A stretch of 48,951 nt of DNA from UBA1563 sp041667115 (GCA_041667115.1 JBAYFO010000026.1:1-48951), one strand, 5' to 3'. Shown: positions 1 to 8,670, counted from the stretch's first letter. Translations and numbers: made by a program. The notes: generated by a model not told the origin, from the letters alone.

Positions 1-117
1 TATGTGGAACAAGGTCTAATCAAATATCAACAAACTTATGAAGAACATTTAAGACAACGATTAGAAAAACAAGCTAAAAAACTAGGGTTGTCGTTAGTGC
101 CAAGTGTGGTTCATTAG
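1..117 (+). CDS. C-terminal end of an unidentified protein, possibly a transposase
   Basis: An open frame runs in from the window edge and stops with TAG at 115-117, giving the last 38 residues of a protein. The tail is charged and helical (YVEQGLIKYQQTYEEHLRQR, then LEKQAKKLGLSLVPS). This style resembles the end of some insertion-sequence transposases, but I cannot name a family and no terminal inverted repeat is visible downstream. No complete domain is present, so the function is a guess. The non-coding stretch that follows fits the edge of a mobile element or a decayed region. Confidence 0.35.
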   Translation, partial: YVEQGLIKYQQTYEEHLRQRLEKQAKKLGLSLVPSVVH

Positions 118-574
118 CAGTTAATAACTAAATTTAGAATACGATTTGTCTGTTTAACTATCAAAAGTTTTCTGAATCTTTCCACTTTCGCAAAGTGTCG
201 AAGACTTAACACCACCTCCCGCCTGCAATCGCTATCACCAAAACTTTGGCGACTCCAATACACCAGGCTAATCATAACATTCATAAACGGTACCCCTTTA
301 ATCTTTTTTTTACTACTAAATTTTCACGCTGTCATGTTGAAAATTTTTCACCACATCCACACGCATAAACTAATTTCGAAAAAAACAAATAAAGAATAAT
401 TCAACCGAGGATTTCTTAGCTATTACATGTCCATCATCATCAATATTAAGTCTGACTTTGCTAACCATGTACCATCAATTTTTTAGTTTTACCCTCTCAA
501 ATTCTAAGTATGATTTACACTTTTTTTACAGTTTGGAGTAGAGTCACTAAAACATTGAGTTTCTTTAAAACACA
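118..574. other. Gene-free stretch, nothing recognised
   Basis: About 450 bases of AT-rich sequence separate the protein end at the left edge from the terminator hairpin of the tRNA-Ala gene. I see no credible reading frame, RNA gene or repeat that recurs elsewhere in the window. It may be decayed flanking DNA of the upstream element. Confidence 0.4.
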
Positions 575-605
575 AAAGCCTTATAAGTGATTCTTATAAG
601 GCTTT
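567..605 (-). terminator. Rho-independent terminator after tRNA-Ala
   Basis: A perfect 13-bp inverted repeat (AAAGCCTTATAAG at 575-587, CTTATAAGGCTTT at 593-605) encloses a 5-nt loop. Read on the minus strand it begins 7 nt after the tRNA 3' end and is followed by TTTTGTGTTTT. Position and T-richness fit an intrinsic terminator for the tRNA transcript. Confidence 0.75.
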
Positions 606-611
606 ATTTTG

Positions 612-684
<73 letters not shown>

Positions 685-696
685 AATTCAGTAATG

Positions 697-727
697 CAAA
701 TTTAAAGAAACGTCAACCAAAATCAAA
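697..727 (-). promoter_or_regulatory. Bacteroidota-type promoter of tRNA-Ala
   Basis: On the minus strand TTTG (727-724) is followed after exactly 19 nt by TAAATTTG (704-697). This matches the Bacteroidota housekeeping sigma consensus TTTG-N19-TAnnTTTG. The -7 box ends 12 nt before the mature tRNA 5' end, leaving a 5' leader of only a few nucleotides. Confidence 0.7.
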
Positions 728-989
728 TTATTCCTTAAATTATTTTCACTTTTGGTCTTGCAACCGGGTATTGTGCCTTAATCCCAAATTCTTTTATAGA
801 AAAAAAAATCACAAATCTGTAAAATCAGATAAAACTCTGTTTAAGCCGCTCTTATAATTTTCTTCTCTAACCATTTATCCCATCTTTAAGCAAATTGTTT
901 CTATTACCAGTTTGGATTTGTAATCAAGCTGTTATATAGCTTATGGCTCATCATCATCAATTTTAGATTTGGGAAATGATTGATGATTT
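728..989. other. Intergenic spacer, no gene seen
   Basis: AT-rich spacer between the tRNA-Ala promoter and the 3' end of the MFS exporter gene. No reading frame, strong hairpin or repeat stands out. Confidence 0.4.
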
Positions 990-2171
990 TTATTCTTTTA
1001 CATATTTTAATGTGATAACTGTAATGAGTGTAAAAATAATTCCTGCAAGTATAAAAGAATAGCGAACGCCAAACATCGCTGCGATATACCCCGAACTAAT
1101 TGGACCGATCATACTTCCAAGAATCTGAAAACTTGAACCGATTCCCATAATACCGGCTTTTCGTTGCATTACTACTCGTTTACTTAGCGCTGTGAACAAA
1201 ATAGGAATTATTAATCCGTATCCTAACCCTAAAAGAATCCGGACCGGTATTAAATAGAAAATCTGGTAAATAAAAAAATGAAGAAAGTACATTATTCCCA
1301 TAACCGAAGCGGAAAGGAGGAGGTTCTTTTTCAACCCTTTCTCATCAATCCTTCTGCCAAATATTAATGATGAAATTGCAGCAAATAATCCAAGGATACT
1401 GTAAAGTAGTCCCGTAACTAAAGGAACAGAAGAGGCTTTAACTTTAAATGTTTCAACATAAAGTACAAAAATTGGCGTAAGTGAAGAAATAGCAAACGAA
1501 CTGAGAGCTATAAGCATCCCGGCAAGTAAAATTTGCTTTGAGGAAAAGACAAACTTCCAATTATCAACAACTGAATACCTATTTTCATTCTCATTTTTGC
1601 TCTCTTTGTCTTCTTTCAAATAAAAAAAGATTAAAAGTCCGCTAATAAAAACTAGAACTCCTACAATGATAAAAACATTTCTAAATCCAAATAACTGTGA
1701 TAACACTCCACCAAAAAGCGGACCTATAACATTTCCCGAGGTACTGGCAGATTCAATAACTCCCAATGCAAAACCGGTTCTTTCTTTTGGTGCGGTCGAA
1801 ACTGCCAACGCTAAGGCAGCAGGATAAAATCCGCTTAAGGCACCTTGCAGCATTCTAAAAATAAAAAGATGAACAACATTTTGAGAGAATGCCATTAATA
1901 ACAGCGCAACCGATAATCCAAGAATAGCCCGCAACGTCATCAATTTTTGCCCATATCTATCCCCCAATGAGCCCCATAATGGAATCACGAAAAAAGAAAC
2001 AATAAAAGGAGCAGAAAAAACATATCCGCTCCATTTTGAAGTTTCTGCCAGGTTTGTGACTCCCAATTCTCTAATAAATAATGGAAGAAATGGAACAACA
2101 GCACTTAATCCCGCCGCTGCAAAAAAAAGGGCTAACCAAAGAATAAATAAATTTCTTTTCCAGTTTTCCAT
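990..2171 (-). CDS. MFS multidrug-type efflux transporter
   Basis: The 393-residue protein is a 12-helix major facilitator superfamily permease, most like the drug:H+ antiporters of the MdtG/TetA type. The N-terminal helix (LFILWLALFFAAAGLSAVVP) is followed by the loop 2-3 signature GSLGDRYGQKLMTLR near residues 66-80, the MFS motif A. A proline- and glycine-rich stretch (ESASTSGNVIGPLFGG, about residues 140-155) corresponds to the antiporter motif C in helix 5. A charged central loop around residues 188-205 separates the two six-helix halves. It probably exports small hydrophobic compounds across the inner membrane with proton import. The substrate cannot be told from sequence, and no regulator gene lies next to it. 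Confidence 0.85.
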   Translation of the reverse strand: MENWKRNLFILWLALFFAAAGLSAVVPFLPLFIRELGVTNLAETSKWSGYVFSAPFIVSFFVIPLWGSLGDRYGQKLMTLRAILGLSVALLLMAFSQNVVHLFIFRMLQGALSGFYPAALALAVSTAPKERTGFALGVIESASTSGNVIGPLFGGVLSQLFGFRNVFIIVGVLVFISGLLIFFYLKEDKESKNENENRYSVVDNWKFVFSSKQILLAGMLIALSSFAISSLTPIFVLYVETFKVKASSVPLVTGLLYSILGLFAAISSLIFGRRIDEKGLKKNLLLSASVMGIMYFLHFFIYQIFYLIPVRILLGLGYGLIIPILFTALSKRVVMQRKAGIMGIGSSFQILGSMIGPISSGYIAAMFGVRYSFILAGIIFTLITVITLKYVKE

Positions 2172-2274
2172 GAACTACAAGTAATATTAAAATATATGTA
2201 TAAAATAGCGATTTTTTCCGCAAGGAAGATTGTAATTCAACATGTAATAAGTTATTTTTGATTCACAAATATTT

Positions 2275-2349
2275 CGGGGCGTAGCGCAGCCCGGTTAGCG
2301 CGCTTCGTTCGGGACGAAGAGGTCGGGAGTTCGAATCTCCCCGCCCCGA
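2275..2349 (+). tRNA. tRNA-Pro (anticodon CGG)
   Basis: The sequence folds as a cloverleaf. The acceptor stem CGGGGCG (2275-2281) pairs with CGCCCCG (2342-2348). The D arm is GCGC-AGCCCGGTTA-GCGC and the anticodon stem is CTTCG/CGAAG around TTCGGGA. The T arm is GGGAG-TTCGAAT-CTCCC, with discriminator A at 2349. The anticodon CGG reads CCG proline codons. CCA is not encoded. Confidence 0.95.
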
Positions 2350-2480
2350 CATGTTTTATACTACGTATATTCTCTTCCCCTCGCTCTTCAAACAGAATCT
2401 TTAATGGTCAAACAAATAAAGAGAAAACTGAAATTCACAACCCCATTTACTTTTGCCTTCATCAATCTCTAACTCTTTCT

Positions 2481-2488
2481 TATATTTG
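2481..2488 (+). promoter_or_regulatory. Candidate -7 box upstream of the OB-fold lipoprotein gene
   Basis: TATATTTG matches the Bacteroidota -7 consensus TAnnTTTG and lies 34 nt before the start codon at 2523. A well-spaced -33 TTTG is not present (the nearest is 25 nt upstream), so the assignment is tentative. Confidence 0.35.
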
Positions 2489-2522
2489 AATAGTATTTTT
2501 TTTAATATAAAAAGGAAACAAA

Positions 2523-3236
2523 ATGTTTTTAAGAAAATTATTACTTGTGGTTAGCGTTTCAGTTTTAGTTTTTGCCGGGTGCAAGAAGGAAGAAAAAAAT
2601 GTCCAACCACTTCCTGCAGGTTACCATGCTGTAAAAGTTTTGGAACATATGAACGCATCTAACTATACATATTTACGGGTTGAAGAAAATGATAAAGAAT
2701 ATTGGATGGCTGTTCCACAACTGCCTGTTGAAAACGATGAAATAGTCTATTATTCAAAAAGCATGGAGATGAAGAATTTCCATAGCGAAACATTGAAAAA
2801 GGACTTCCCTTCCATCTTATTCGTACAGGATATCAGTAAAACAATTGCTTCTCCAAACGGTCAAAGCCCGATGGGAGAAAATCCTCACGTTAAAGGGATA
2901 ACACTCCAAAAAGAAGAAATATCCATTCAACCGGCTGCTAATGGAAAGACCGTTGCTCAAATTCTCGGTCAAAGAGAAACGCTTGACGGTAAATCGGTTA
3001 TTGTAAAAGGAAAAGTAACTAAATACAACGAAGGCATTTTGGACCGGAATTGGATCCATATTCAAGATGGAACAAACGCTAACGGAGAATTTGATTTACT
3101 TGTAACTTCAAAAGACGTAGCCCAAGTTGGTAATATTATTACTGCAAAAGGTAAAGTTGTCTTAAATAAAGATTTCGGAGCAGGATACTCGTACAAAATA
3201 TTAATTGAAGACGCAAAAATTACAACCGAAAAATAA
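2523..3236 (+). CDS. Lipoprotein with C-terminal OB-fold-like domain
   Basis: The 237-residue protein begins with a lipoprotein signal peptide (MFLRKLLLVVSVSVLVFAGC), with the lipobox cysteine at residue 20 followed by lysine- and glutamate-rich residues. Residues about 30-105 form an unassigned beta-rich region. Residues about 142-235 (GKTVAQILGQRETLDGKSVI onward) look like the OB-fold nucleic-acid/oligosaccharide-binding domains found in many bacterial exported proteins, with the pattern GKVTKYNEGILDRNWIHIQD. It is followed 17 nt later by yajQ on the same strand, so the two may be cotranscribed. The ligand is unknown; periplasmic or outer-membrane anchoring is inferred from the lipobox. Confidence 0.7.
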   Translation: MFLRKLLLVVSVSVLVFAGCKKEEKNVQPLPAGYHAVKVLEHMNASNYTYLRVEENDKEYWMAVPQLPVENDEIVYYSKSMEMKNFHSETLKKDFPSILFVQDISKTIASPNGQSPMGENPHVKGITLQKEEISIQPAANGKTVAQILGQRETLDGKSVIVKGKVTKYNEGILDRNWIHIQDGTNANGEFDLLVTSKDVAQVGNIITAKGKVVLNKDFGAGYSYKILIEDAKITTEK

Positions 3237-3253
3237 TTTGGAGAAAAGAAGGT

Positions 3254-3751
3254 ATGGCACAAAATCATGCGTTTGATATTGTTTGCTCAATTGATTTTCA
3301 AGAAGTTGATAACGCCGTTAACCAGGCAATTAAAGAAATTCAACAGCGGTATGATTTAAAAGATTCTCAAACTACAATTGAGCTCAACAAAAAAGATAAA
3401 TTCATTTTGATGAATACGAAGGATGATTATTCCCGGAAACAAAGCATCGACATTCTTCAAACAAAATTTATCAAACGAGGAATTTCAATTAAAGCGTTAA
3501 AAATTGAAGAACCCGAAGCTGCTTCAAATGGAAGATTGAGACAAAAGATTAATTTACAAAGCGGCATCTCAAAGGAGAACGCGAAAGTAATTATTGGTTT
3601 GATCAAAGACGCAAAGCTTAAAGTTACCGCGCAAATTCAAGATGAACAGGTAAGAGTTCAGGCGCCTAAGATAGATGATCTTCAAGCCGTACAAAATTTA
3701 GTTAAAGAAGCTGATCTTGATTTCCCCACACAATTTGTGAACTATAAATAG
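3254..3751 (+). CDS. yajQ: YajQ-family nucleotide-binding protein
   Basis: The 165-residue product matches the YajQ/DUF520 family along its whole length. It opens with the typical FDIVCSIDFQEVDNAVNQA, continues with EIQQRYDLKDSQTTIEL, and ends FPTQFVNYK, with the family's usual size near 160-165. Members are small cytoplasmic proteins with two ferredoxin-like folds; some bind cyclic di-GMP and modulate transcription factors. Binding of the nucleotide here is inferred from family membership only. The gene ends 2 nt from the convergent thioesterase gene, with no terminator hairpin visible between them. Confidence 0.9.
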   Translation: MAQNHAFDIVCSIDFQEVDNAVNQAIKEIQQRYDLKDSQTTIELNKKDKFILMNTKDDYSRKQSIDILQTKFIKRGISIKALKIEEPEAASNGRLRQKINLQSGISKENAKVIIGLIKDAKLKVTAQIQDEQVRVQAPKIDDLQAVQNLVKEADLDFPTQFVNYK

Positions 3752-3753
3752 TC

Positions 3754-4149
3754 TTATATAGTCTGCAACAATTCCTTTACAAATGGCGGAAGAGCAATCT
3801 TCTGCCATTTCTTTTTTTCAACTGAAACCGTAACAGTTTTAGCTTCCACCGCAATTTCGCCACCGGCTTTTTTAATTTGGTAAAGAAGAGAAAAAGAAGA
3901 ATTTTTTATTTCACCAAGCGATATTTCAATATTTACTTCCTCTCCGGGAATGAGTGGGAAAAAATAAGAGGCTTCCGTATGAATAATCGGAAAGGCATAC
4001 TCTTGCGAAGAAAAATATTCCTTATATTTTTTCTGCGAAGAGATGAATGACTCAAAAGCTGAATGGCAAAGTTCAAAAACCTTTCCATAAAACATTACTC
4101 CTGCGGCGTCCGCATCAAAAAAATCTATCCTTGTTTTAGAAACAACCAT
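3754..4149 (-). CDS. Hotdog-fold acyl-CoA thioesterase, 4HBT type
   Basis: The 131-residue protein is a single hotdog domain. Its N-terminus (RIDFFDADAAGVMFYGKVFE, followed by LCHSAFE) carries the aspartate and AAGVMFYG loop of the 4-hydroxybenzoyl-CoA thioesterase family. It is especially close in style to 1,4-dihydroxy-2-naphthoyl-CoA hydrolases of menaquinone synthesis (DTDAAGVVYF...CH.AYE). It would hydrolyse an acyl- or aryl-CoA in the cytoplasm. No other menaquinone gene is nearby, so the substrate is open. The gene stands alone, facing yajQ and diverging from the peroxiredoxin gene. Confidence 0.8.
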   Translation of the reverse strand: MVVSKTRIDFFDADAAGVMFYGKVFELCHSAFESFISSQKKYKEYFSSQEYAFPIIHTEASYFFPLIPGEEVNIEISLGEIKNSSFSLLYQIKKAGGEIAVEAKTVTVSVEKKKWQKIALPPFVKELLQTI

Positions 4150-4195
4150 CGCCGAACCTTTCCTTTTTTAGGTATTAAATATACCACTGAATTTA

Positions 4196-4227
4196 TTTGA
4201 TTAACAAAGGCATTTACACTAAATTTG
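4196..4227 (+). promoter_or_regulatory. Bacteroidota-type promoter of the peroxiredoxin gene
   Basis: TTTG at 4196-4199 is followed after 20 nt by TAAATTTG at 4220-4227, close to the TTTG-N19-TAnnTTTG consensus. It lies 35 nt before the start codon at 4263. Confidence 0.6.
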
Positions 4228-4262
4228 GGTCGAAATAAATTAATAACAAAGAAGAGGACATT

Positions 4263-4814
4263 ATGTCTAATAGAATATTATCAATTGGTTCCGCTTTCCC
4301 AACATATACAAAAAAAGCAGTTGTTTCAATAGAATCAGGCAAAGAATTCGCCGACATCACTTCAGAAGACCATAAAAAAGCTAAAAAATGGATGGTGATG
4401 TTTTGGTATCCGAAAGATTTTACCTTCGTATGCCCCACCGAAATTGTTGAATTCGATGCACATCTGGAAGAATTCAATAAGAAGGATACCGTATTAATTG
4501 GCGCTTCAACTGATTCGGAATTCTCACATCTTGGCTGGAGAATGAGTCACCCTGATTTAAAAGGATTGAGAATACCTTTGCTTGCAGATACCTCAAAATC
4601 ATTAGGAGAAGAATTGGGAATTCTCTCCGATCCGGAAAAAGTTGCGTATCGCGTAACCTATATTGTTGATCCGACAGGCACAATTCGCTGGGTTTGCCAG
4701 AACGATTTGGGAGTTGGAAGAGATATTCCCGAAGTACTCCGCGTTTTGGATGCATTACAAACGGGTAAATTAACTCCTTGTAATTGGAAACCAGGACAAA
4801 AAACAATAAACTAA
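4263..4814 (+). CDS. Peroxiredoxin, AhpC/TSA family
   Basis: The 183-residue protein reduces hydrogen peroxide and organic hydroperoxides in the cytoplasm. The peroxidatic cysteine is Cys57 in KDFTFVCPTEIVEF, where the Pro, Thr and Cys match the PxxxTxxC active site. A second cysteine at residue 173 (TPCNWKPGQ) sits where typical 2-Cys peroxiredoxins carry the resolving cysteine. Tryptophan and arginine residues of the fold (RWVCQNDLGVGRDIPEVLRV) are present. An AAGAAGAGGACATT stretch before the ATG gives a GAGG-type ribosome site. A good promoter and a strong terminator flank the gene, so it is probably monocistronic. The electron donor (AhpF or thioredoxin) is not encoded nearby. Confidence 0.92.
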   Translation: MSNRILSIGSAFPTYTKKAVVSIESGKEFADITSEDHKKAKKWMVMFWYPKDFTFVCPTEIVEFDAHLEEFNKKDTVLIGASTDSEFSHLGWRMSHPDLKGLRIPLLADTSKSLGEELGILSDPEKVAYRVTYIVDPTGTIRWVCQNDLGVGRDIPEVLRVLDALQTGKLTPCNWKPGQKTIN

Positions 4815-4831
4815 AATGGAAATTGCAAAAG

Positions 4832-4880
4832 GCAAATCCCAAAAATCATTTTGTTATTTGGGATTTGCTGATTGTTTTTT
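4832..4880 (+). terminator. Rho-independent terminator after peroxiredoxin
   Basis: A 12-bp perfect inverted repeat (GCAAATCCCAAA at 4832-4843 and TTTGGGATTTGC at 4857-4868) is followed by TGATTGTTTTTT. It starts 17 nt after the stop codon. Confidence 0.8.
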
Positions 4881-4914
4881 CAGTTAAACATCATAAAAGA
4901 AATTTGAGAGGTTT

Positions 4915-5871
4915 ATGAAACGGTTTTTCTTTGATAAGTTCAGCCTAGCCAAATTGGTACTACTCTTAAGTATATCAGTCACAGTTGCACACGCACAAAA
5001 TAACACGTATGAATTTCTTCGTGTCGGGATGTCGCCCCGCGCTGCTGCGTTGGGAGGAACATTCGTTGCCGCAACCGATGACCCGGATGTTATTTTTTAT
5101 AATCCGGCAGGTATCTATACATTGCCTGAAACTCCCGTTTCATTTTCGTACGTTAATCATTTACTCGATATAAATTTGGCTTCTCTTTCAGTAACAAGAA
5201 ACTTTGAAGGAATTGGCAAATTTGGTGCTTCAGTACAATACATTAACTATGGAACGTTTCCCCGTACCGATGAATATGCTAACCAGAATGGTGAATTTGG
5301 CGCAGGTGAAGTTGCTTTCAGCGCGGCTTATGCAGGACTTATTGCAGAGAATTTTGTTTACGGCGCAAACGTAAAATTTATTTATTCCGGAATCGCCGAG
5401 TACAGTTCAACAGCCGTTGGAATGGATATCGGCTTGCAATATCTTATGCCGGAAGAATCTTTTTCAGCCGGATTCGCCATATCAAATATCGGCACGCAAC
5501 TTTCAAAATATGTCTCATCAAAAGAAGAACTTCCCCTTGATGTTTCCGTTGGAATTTCAAAGAGACTTCTTCATTTCCCGCTAAGATTTTTCGCCGATTT
5601 TCATAAGCTGAATGAAAACCAGACTAAATTTTTCAACAGATTTAAAAACTTTTCAGTCGGTGGTGAGTTTACACTCAGCAAAGTTTTAAAACTCCGGGCT
5701 GGATTTGATAATGAAAAAAGAACTGAGTTGAAAATCGGAAACTTTGCAGGGTTAGCCGGGTTTGCAATTGGTTTGGGTGTTACTGTAAAAGATTATCAGT
5801 TTAATTATGCGTATTCTTCGTTGGGACAAATCGGAGCTATGCACCGAATTGGTGTGAGCACTAATTTTTAA
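4915..5871 (+). CDS. PorV/PorQ-family outer-membrane beta-barrel protein (UPF0164)
   Basis: The 318-residue protein has a signal peptide (MKRFFFDKFSLAKLVLLLSI...VAHAQ). It then shows the hallmark N-terminus of the UPF0164/PorV-PorQ family: YEFLRVGMSPRAAALGGTFV, followed by DDPDVIFYNPAGI. The rest is alternating beta strands ending in GVSTNF, with the final aromatic residue common to outer-membrane barrels. In Bacteroidota these proteins shuttle or retain T9SS cargo at the outer membrane, in the attachment complex. A second family member lies at 45678-46721. The start is supported by GAGAGGTTT just before the ATG. It ends 11 bp inside the convergent TPR gene. Assignment to PorQ rather than PorV is not secure. 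Confidence 0.75.
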   Translation: MKRFFFDKFSLAKLVLLLSISVTVAHAQNNTYEFLRVGMSPRAAALGGTFVAATDDPDVIFYNPAGIYTLPETPVSFSYVNHLLDINLASLSVTRNFEGIGKFGASVQYINYGTFPRTDEYANQNGEFGAGEVAFSAAYAGLIAENFVYGANVKFIYSGIAEYSSTAVGMDIGLQYLMPEESFSAGFAISNIGTQLSKYVSSKEELPLDVSVGISKRLLHFPLRFFADFHKLNENQTKFFNRFKNFSVGGEFTLSKVLKLRAGFDNEKRTELKIGNFAGLAGFAIGLGVTVKDYQFNYAYSSLGQIGAMHRIGVSTNF

Positions 5872-6997
5872 ATGGAGTTTGCAAATATTGTTTTGCTAAT
5901 TCTTTTGAAGAACCGTATTCTTTTAGATCAAGCACGCGGTTGTAATATGCTATCGCTTTCTCACGTTGATTTATTGCGTCGTTCATCATACCCAGATATA
6001 AAACTGAGTTAATCTGAAATCCGGAAATTTCATCTTTGTCCAGCACCAGCGAAATTTGCAAACTTTTATCAAAAAAGATAATTGAAGAATCAGATTTACT
6101 AATTGTTTTGTAATAGAGGCCTAGATAATAATCTGCTTCCCGTTCAACCACTTTATTATATCCATTTTGTTTCTTCTCACACTTTCCCAATACATCGGAA
6201 AATATTTGAAAATATCTCGCTGTCTCTCCTTTTCTTACGGCAATTCTTCCACTCCATCTTTCAAAATTTGGGTTAGCTGGAAATTGAGCCGATAACATTT
6301 TTGCATAAATATCTGCTTCGTTAGGATTATTTTCATATTGAAAATTCAACGTCATTAAAAAATATTGTGCTTCGTACTTTGCATATTTCCCGTTGGCGGC
6401 AGTGTTTTTTAATTGTTCAATTCCTTTAGCTTTATCACCTGAAGGGAAAAACATCATAAGCGGTTTTACAAGCGGATATTGTTCGGGAATTACTGCGGCG
6501 TAATAATTATAGATTCCGAAACCGAGTTGCACATCCTGATTTTTAGGATTCAACTTTGCTGCTCGCTCCACAATCGGTAAAGCTTCTCGCCCATCATCGG
6601 CAGCTTTTAACCAGCTTTCGCGGAGAGCCCGCAATCTTCCTCTAAACCCGATTGCACCTCCCTTAAAAAACAGCGCATCAACATTCGTTTCATCTTTTTT
6701 AAGAATGCCATCACACTGAAAGATTACATCTTCCAATTTTTGATAAAAGATATCATCATACGATTCATTATCAATGTCTAAAAGTATTCTCCACCAATCA
6801 ATCATGGCAAGAAAAAATCTTCCTGCCGGATGCTGCGGATAATCCGCGATAAGTGTGCGAAACGTTTTCTCTGCATCATCAAACTGAATGTTGTATATCT
6901 GCTTTATTCCGTTAGTCGTCAGCGAATCAAACTTTGCATCCTGCGGAAACACAAAAAGTGAAAAAAGAGTCAGAAAGAATAATACTTTTATTTTCAT
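5861..6997 (-). CDS. Exported TPR-repeat protein
   Basis: The 378-residue protein carries an N-terminal signal peptide (MKIKVLFFLTLFSLFVFPQD) and then helical tetratricopeptide-like repeats. Examples are YNIQFDDAEKTFRTLIADYP near residue 35 and REKAIAYYNRVLDL near the C-terminus. A conserved-looking central block (GAIGFRGRLRALRESWLKAA) is shared with uncharacterised Bacteroidota/Ignavibacteria TPR proteins. It probably acts as a periplasmic scaffold; no catalytic residues are evident. Its 3' end overlaps the convergent porQ-like gene by 11 bp. It lies 108 nt downstream of glyS on the same strand, separated by a small dispersed repeat, so co-transcription is uncertain. Confidence 0.7.
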   Translation of the reverse strand: MKIKVLFFLTLFSLFVFPQDAKFDSLTTNGIKQIYNIQFDDAEKTFRTLIADYPQHPAGRFFLAMIDWWRILLDIDNESYDDIFYQKLEDVIFQCDGILKKDETNVDALFFKGGAIGFRGRLRALRESWLKAADDGREALPIVERAAKLNPKNQDVQLGFGIYNYYAAVIPEQYPLVKPLMMFFPSGDKAKGIEQLKNTAANGKYAKYEAQYFLMTLNFQYENNPNEADIYAKMLSAQFPANPNFERWSGRIAVRKGETARYFQIFSDVLGKCEKKQNGYNKVVEREADYYLGLYYKTISKSDSSIIFFDKSLQISLVLDKDEISGFQINSVLYLGMMNDAINQREKAIAYYNRVLDLKEYGSSKELAKQYLQTPFKN

Positions 6998-7012
6998 AAG
7001 AATTCTTTTTAG

Positions 7013-7095
7013 TGATCCTCTGTGGGCTTTGTGCCTCTGTGGTGAATATTTTTTACCACTAAGACACTTAGAACACCAAGACTCACTAAGTTAAT
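7013..7095. repeat. Dispersed CTCTGTGGTGAA-type extragenic repeat
   Basis: The spacer between the TPR gene and glyS contains CTCTGTGGGCTTTGTGCCTC and TGTGGTGAATATTTTTTACC, then CACTAAGACAC. Near-palindromic GTGGTGAA/TTTACCAC arms lie around 7039-7058. A related stretch (GCCTCTGTGACTCTGTGGTG) recurs at 8675-8694. Such fragments are typical of dispersed extragenic repeats in this bacterial group. Confidence 0.5.
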
Positions 7096-7105
7096 GGAGA
7101 ATAGA

Positions 7106-8578
7106 TTATATTTTTTCAATTAAATAATTTCTTAACTGCGCAGAAGCCACACGTACTTGCTCCATCGTATCCCGTTCACGCACCGTCACTGTTCCGTCTT
7201 GCAGCGTTTGCGTATCAACCGTAATTGAGAATGGTGTTCCGGCTTCATCCTGTCTCCGGTAGCGTCTACCAACAGCACCTTTATCATCAAAAAACACTTT
7301 GAAATTTTTCCGCAGATCGGTTTCGATGTTGCGCGAGTATTCCGGCATACCGTCTTTGTTTACTAACGGAAGGATCGCGGCTTTTATCGGCGCTAGTTTC
7401 GGATTAAAACGAAGCACTACTCTCTGTTCTCCGTTCACTTCTTCTTCGTGGTAGGCGTCAATCAAAAACGCCATGTAGGAACGGCTCGCTCCTGCCGAAG
7501 TTTCGATAATAAAAGGAGTATATTTTTCTTTCGCTTCTTCATCAAAATATTTTAACGATTTACCGGAGAATTCTTCGTGTCTACTCAAATCAAAATTCGT
7601 TCTATTGTGTATGCCTTCAATCTCTCCCCAGCCGAACGGGAACTCATACTCAATATCAGTAGCGTCCTTAGCGTAATGCGCCAACTTATTTTTAGGATGA
7701 TCATGGAATTGTAATTTGCTTTCATTCATGCCGAGCGATTTATACCATGCTATCCGTTCAGCTTTCCAGTATTCATACCATTCAACATCGTTCACCGGTT
7801 TAACAAAGAACTGCATTTCCATCTGCTCAAACTCACGCGTTCTAAAAAGAAAATTCTTCGTGTTGATCTCGTTGCGGAACGCTTTACCAATTTGCGCAAT
7901 ACCGAAAGGAAGTTTTTGCCTTGCCGAACTTTGCACGTTTAGAAAATTTACGAAGATTCCTTGCGCGGTTTCGGGGCGTAAATAAACAACAGAACCGCCA
8001 TCCTCAACCGGACCTACAAATGTTTTAAACATCAAATTGAAATTACGCGCTGCGGTCATTTCAGTACTTCCACAATTTCCACAATAAATTTCGATTTTTA
8101 TTGAACCTTTTTCGTGACAATAGGGACATTCTTCTTGATAACTAGAAATAATTTCCTTTAGCGCTGACTCACCCATAGTTCCATGCTGCGATATAAGATC
8201 CTCAACCGTATCAGAATTAAGTTCTAAGTTTACCTTTCTACCACACTTTTCGCATCTAAATCTTCTTGATACAAAATCCAATCTGTATCTTGTTTTACAT
8301 TGTTTGCAATCAACCATAGGATCGGTAAAGTTTTCAACGTGTCCCGAAGCTTCCCACACGCGGGGATGCATCAATATTGAAGCGTCAAGTCCTTCAATAT
8401 TATCGCGGTAGGTCATCGCTTTCCACCATTCTTCTTTAATATTTCTTAACAGCTCAACGCCTAATGGACCGTAATCCCAGCAGCCGTTCAATCCGCCGTA
8501 TATTTCACTTGATTGAAAAACAAATCCTCTTCTTTTTGCGAGAGAGACAATTTTATCCATTACATCTGGTTGAGCCAT
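7106..8578 (-). CDS. glyS: Glycyl-tRNA synthetase, homodimeric class II type
   Basis: The 490-residue enzyme charges tRNA-Gly with glycine using ATP in the cytoplasm. It is the alpha2 (eukaryote/archaea-like) form, not the bacterial alpha2beta2 form. The N-terminus reads KRRGFVFQSSEIYGGLNGCW, then DYGPLG, as in that family. Four CxxC pairs sit at residues 91-94, 109-112, 151-154 and 166-169 and are likely zinc ligands of the insertion domain. Class II core motifs follow: RPETAQGIF (201-209), FRNEI...RTREFEQMEMQFF (234-258), and motif 3 ETSAGASRSYMAFLIDAY. The C-terminal anticodon-binding domain ends with RERDTMEQVRV. Length is normal for the family. The orphan placement suggests independent transcription. 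Confidence 0.96.
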   Translation of the reverse strand: MAQPDVMDKIVSLAKRRGFVFQSSEIYGGLNGCWDYGPLGVELLRNIKEEWWKAMTYRDNIEGLDASILMHPRVWEASGHVENFTDPMVDCKQCKTRYRLDFVSRRFRCEKCGRKVNLELNSDTVEDLISQHGTMGESALKEIISSYQEECPYCHEKGSIKIEIYCGNCGSTEMTAARNFNLMFKTFVGPVEDGGSVVYLRPETAQGIFVNFLNVQSSARQKLPFGIAQIGKAFRNEINTKNFLFRTREFEQMEMQFFVKPVNDVEWYEYWKAERIAWYKSLGMNESKLQFHDHPKNKLAHYAKDATDIEYEFPFGWGEIEGIHNRTNFDLSRHEEFSGKSLKYFDEEAKEKYTPFIIETSAGASRSYMAFLIDAYHEEEVNGEQRVVLRFNPKLAPIKAAILPLVNKDGMPEYSRNIETDLRKNFKVFFDDKGAVGRRYRRQDEAGTPFSITVDTQTLQDGTVTVRERDTMEQVRVASAQLRNYLIEKI

Positions 8579-8670
8579 ATAACCGGTTTCCTTCCGCTTT
8601 GGCGGACTTATTTTATAAAATTTTTGCTGTAAATATAAGGAATTTGAGGGAATGTAGAATGAACATTTCT

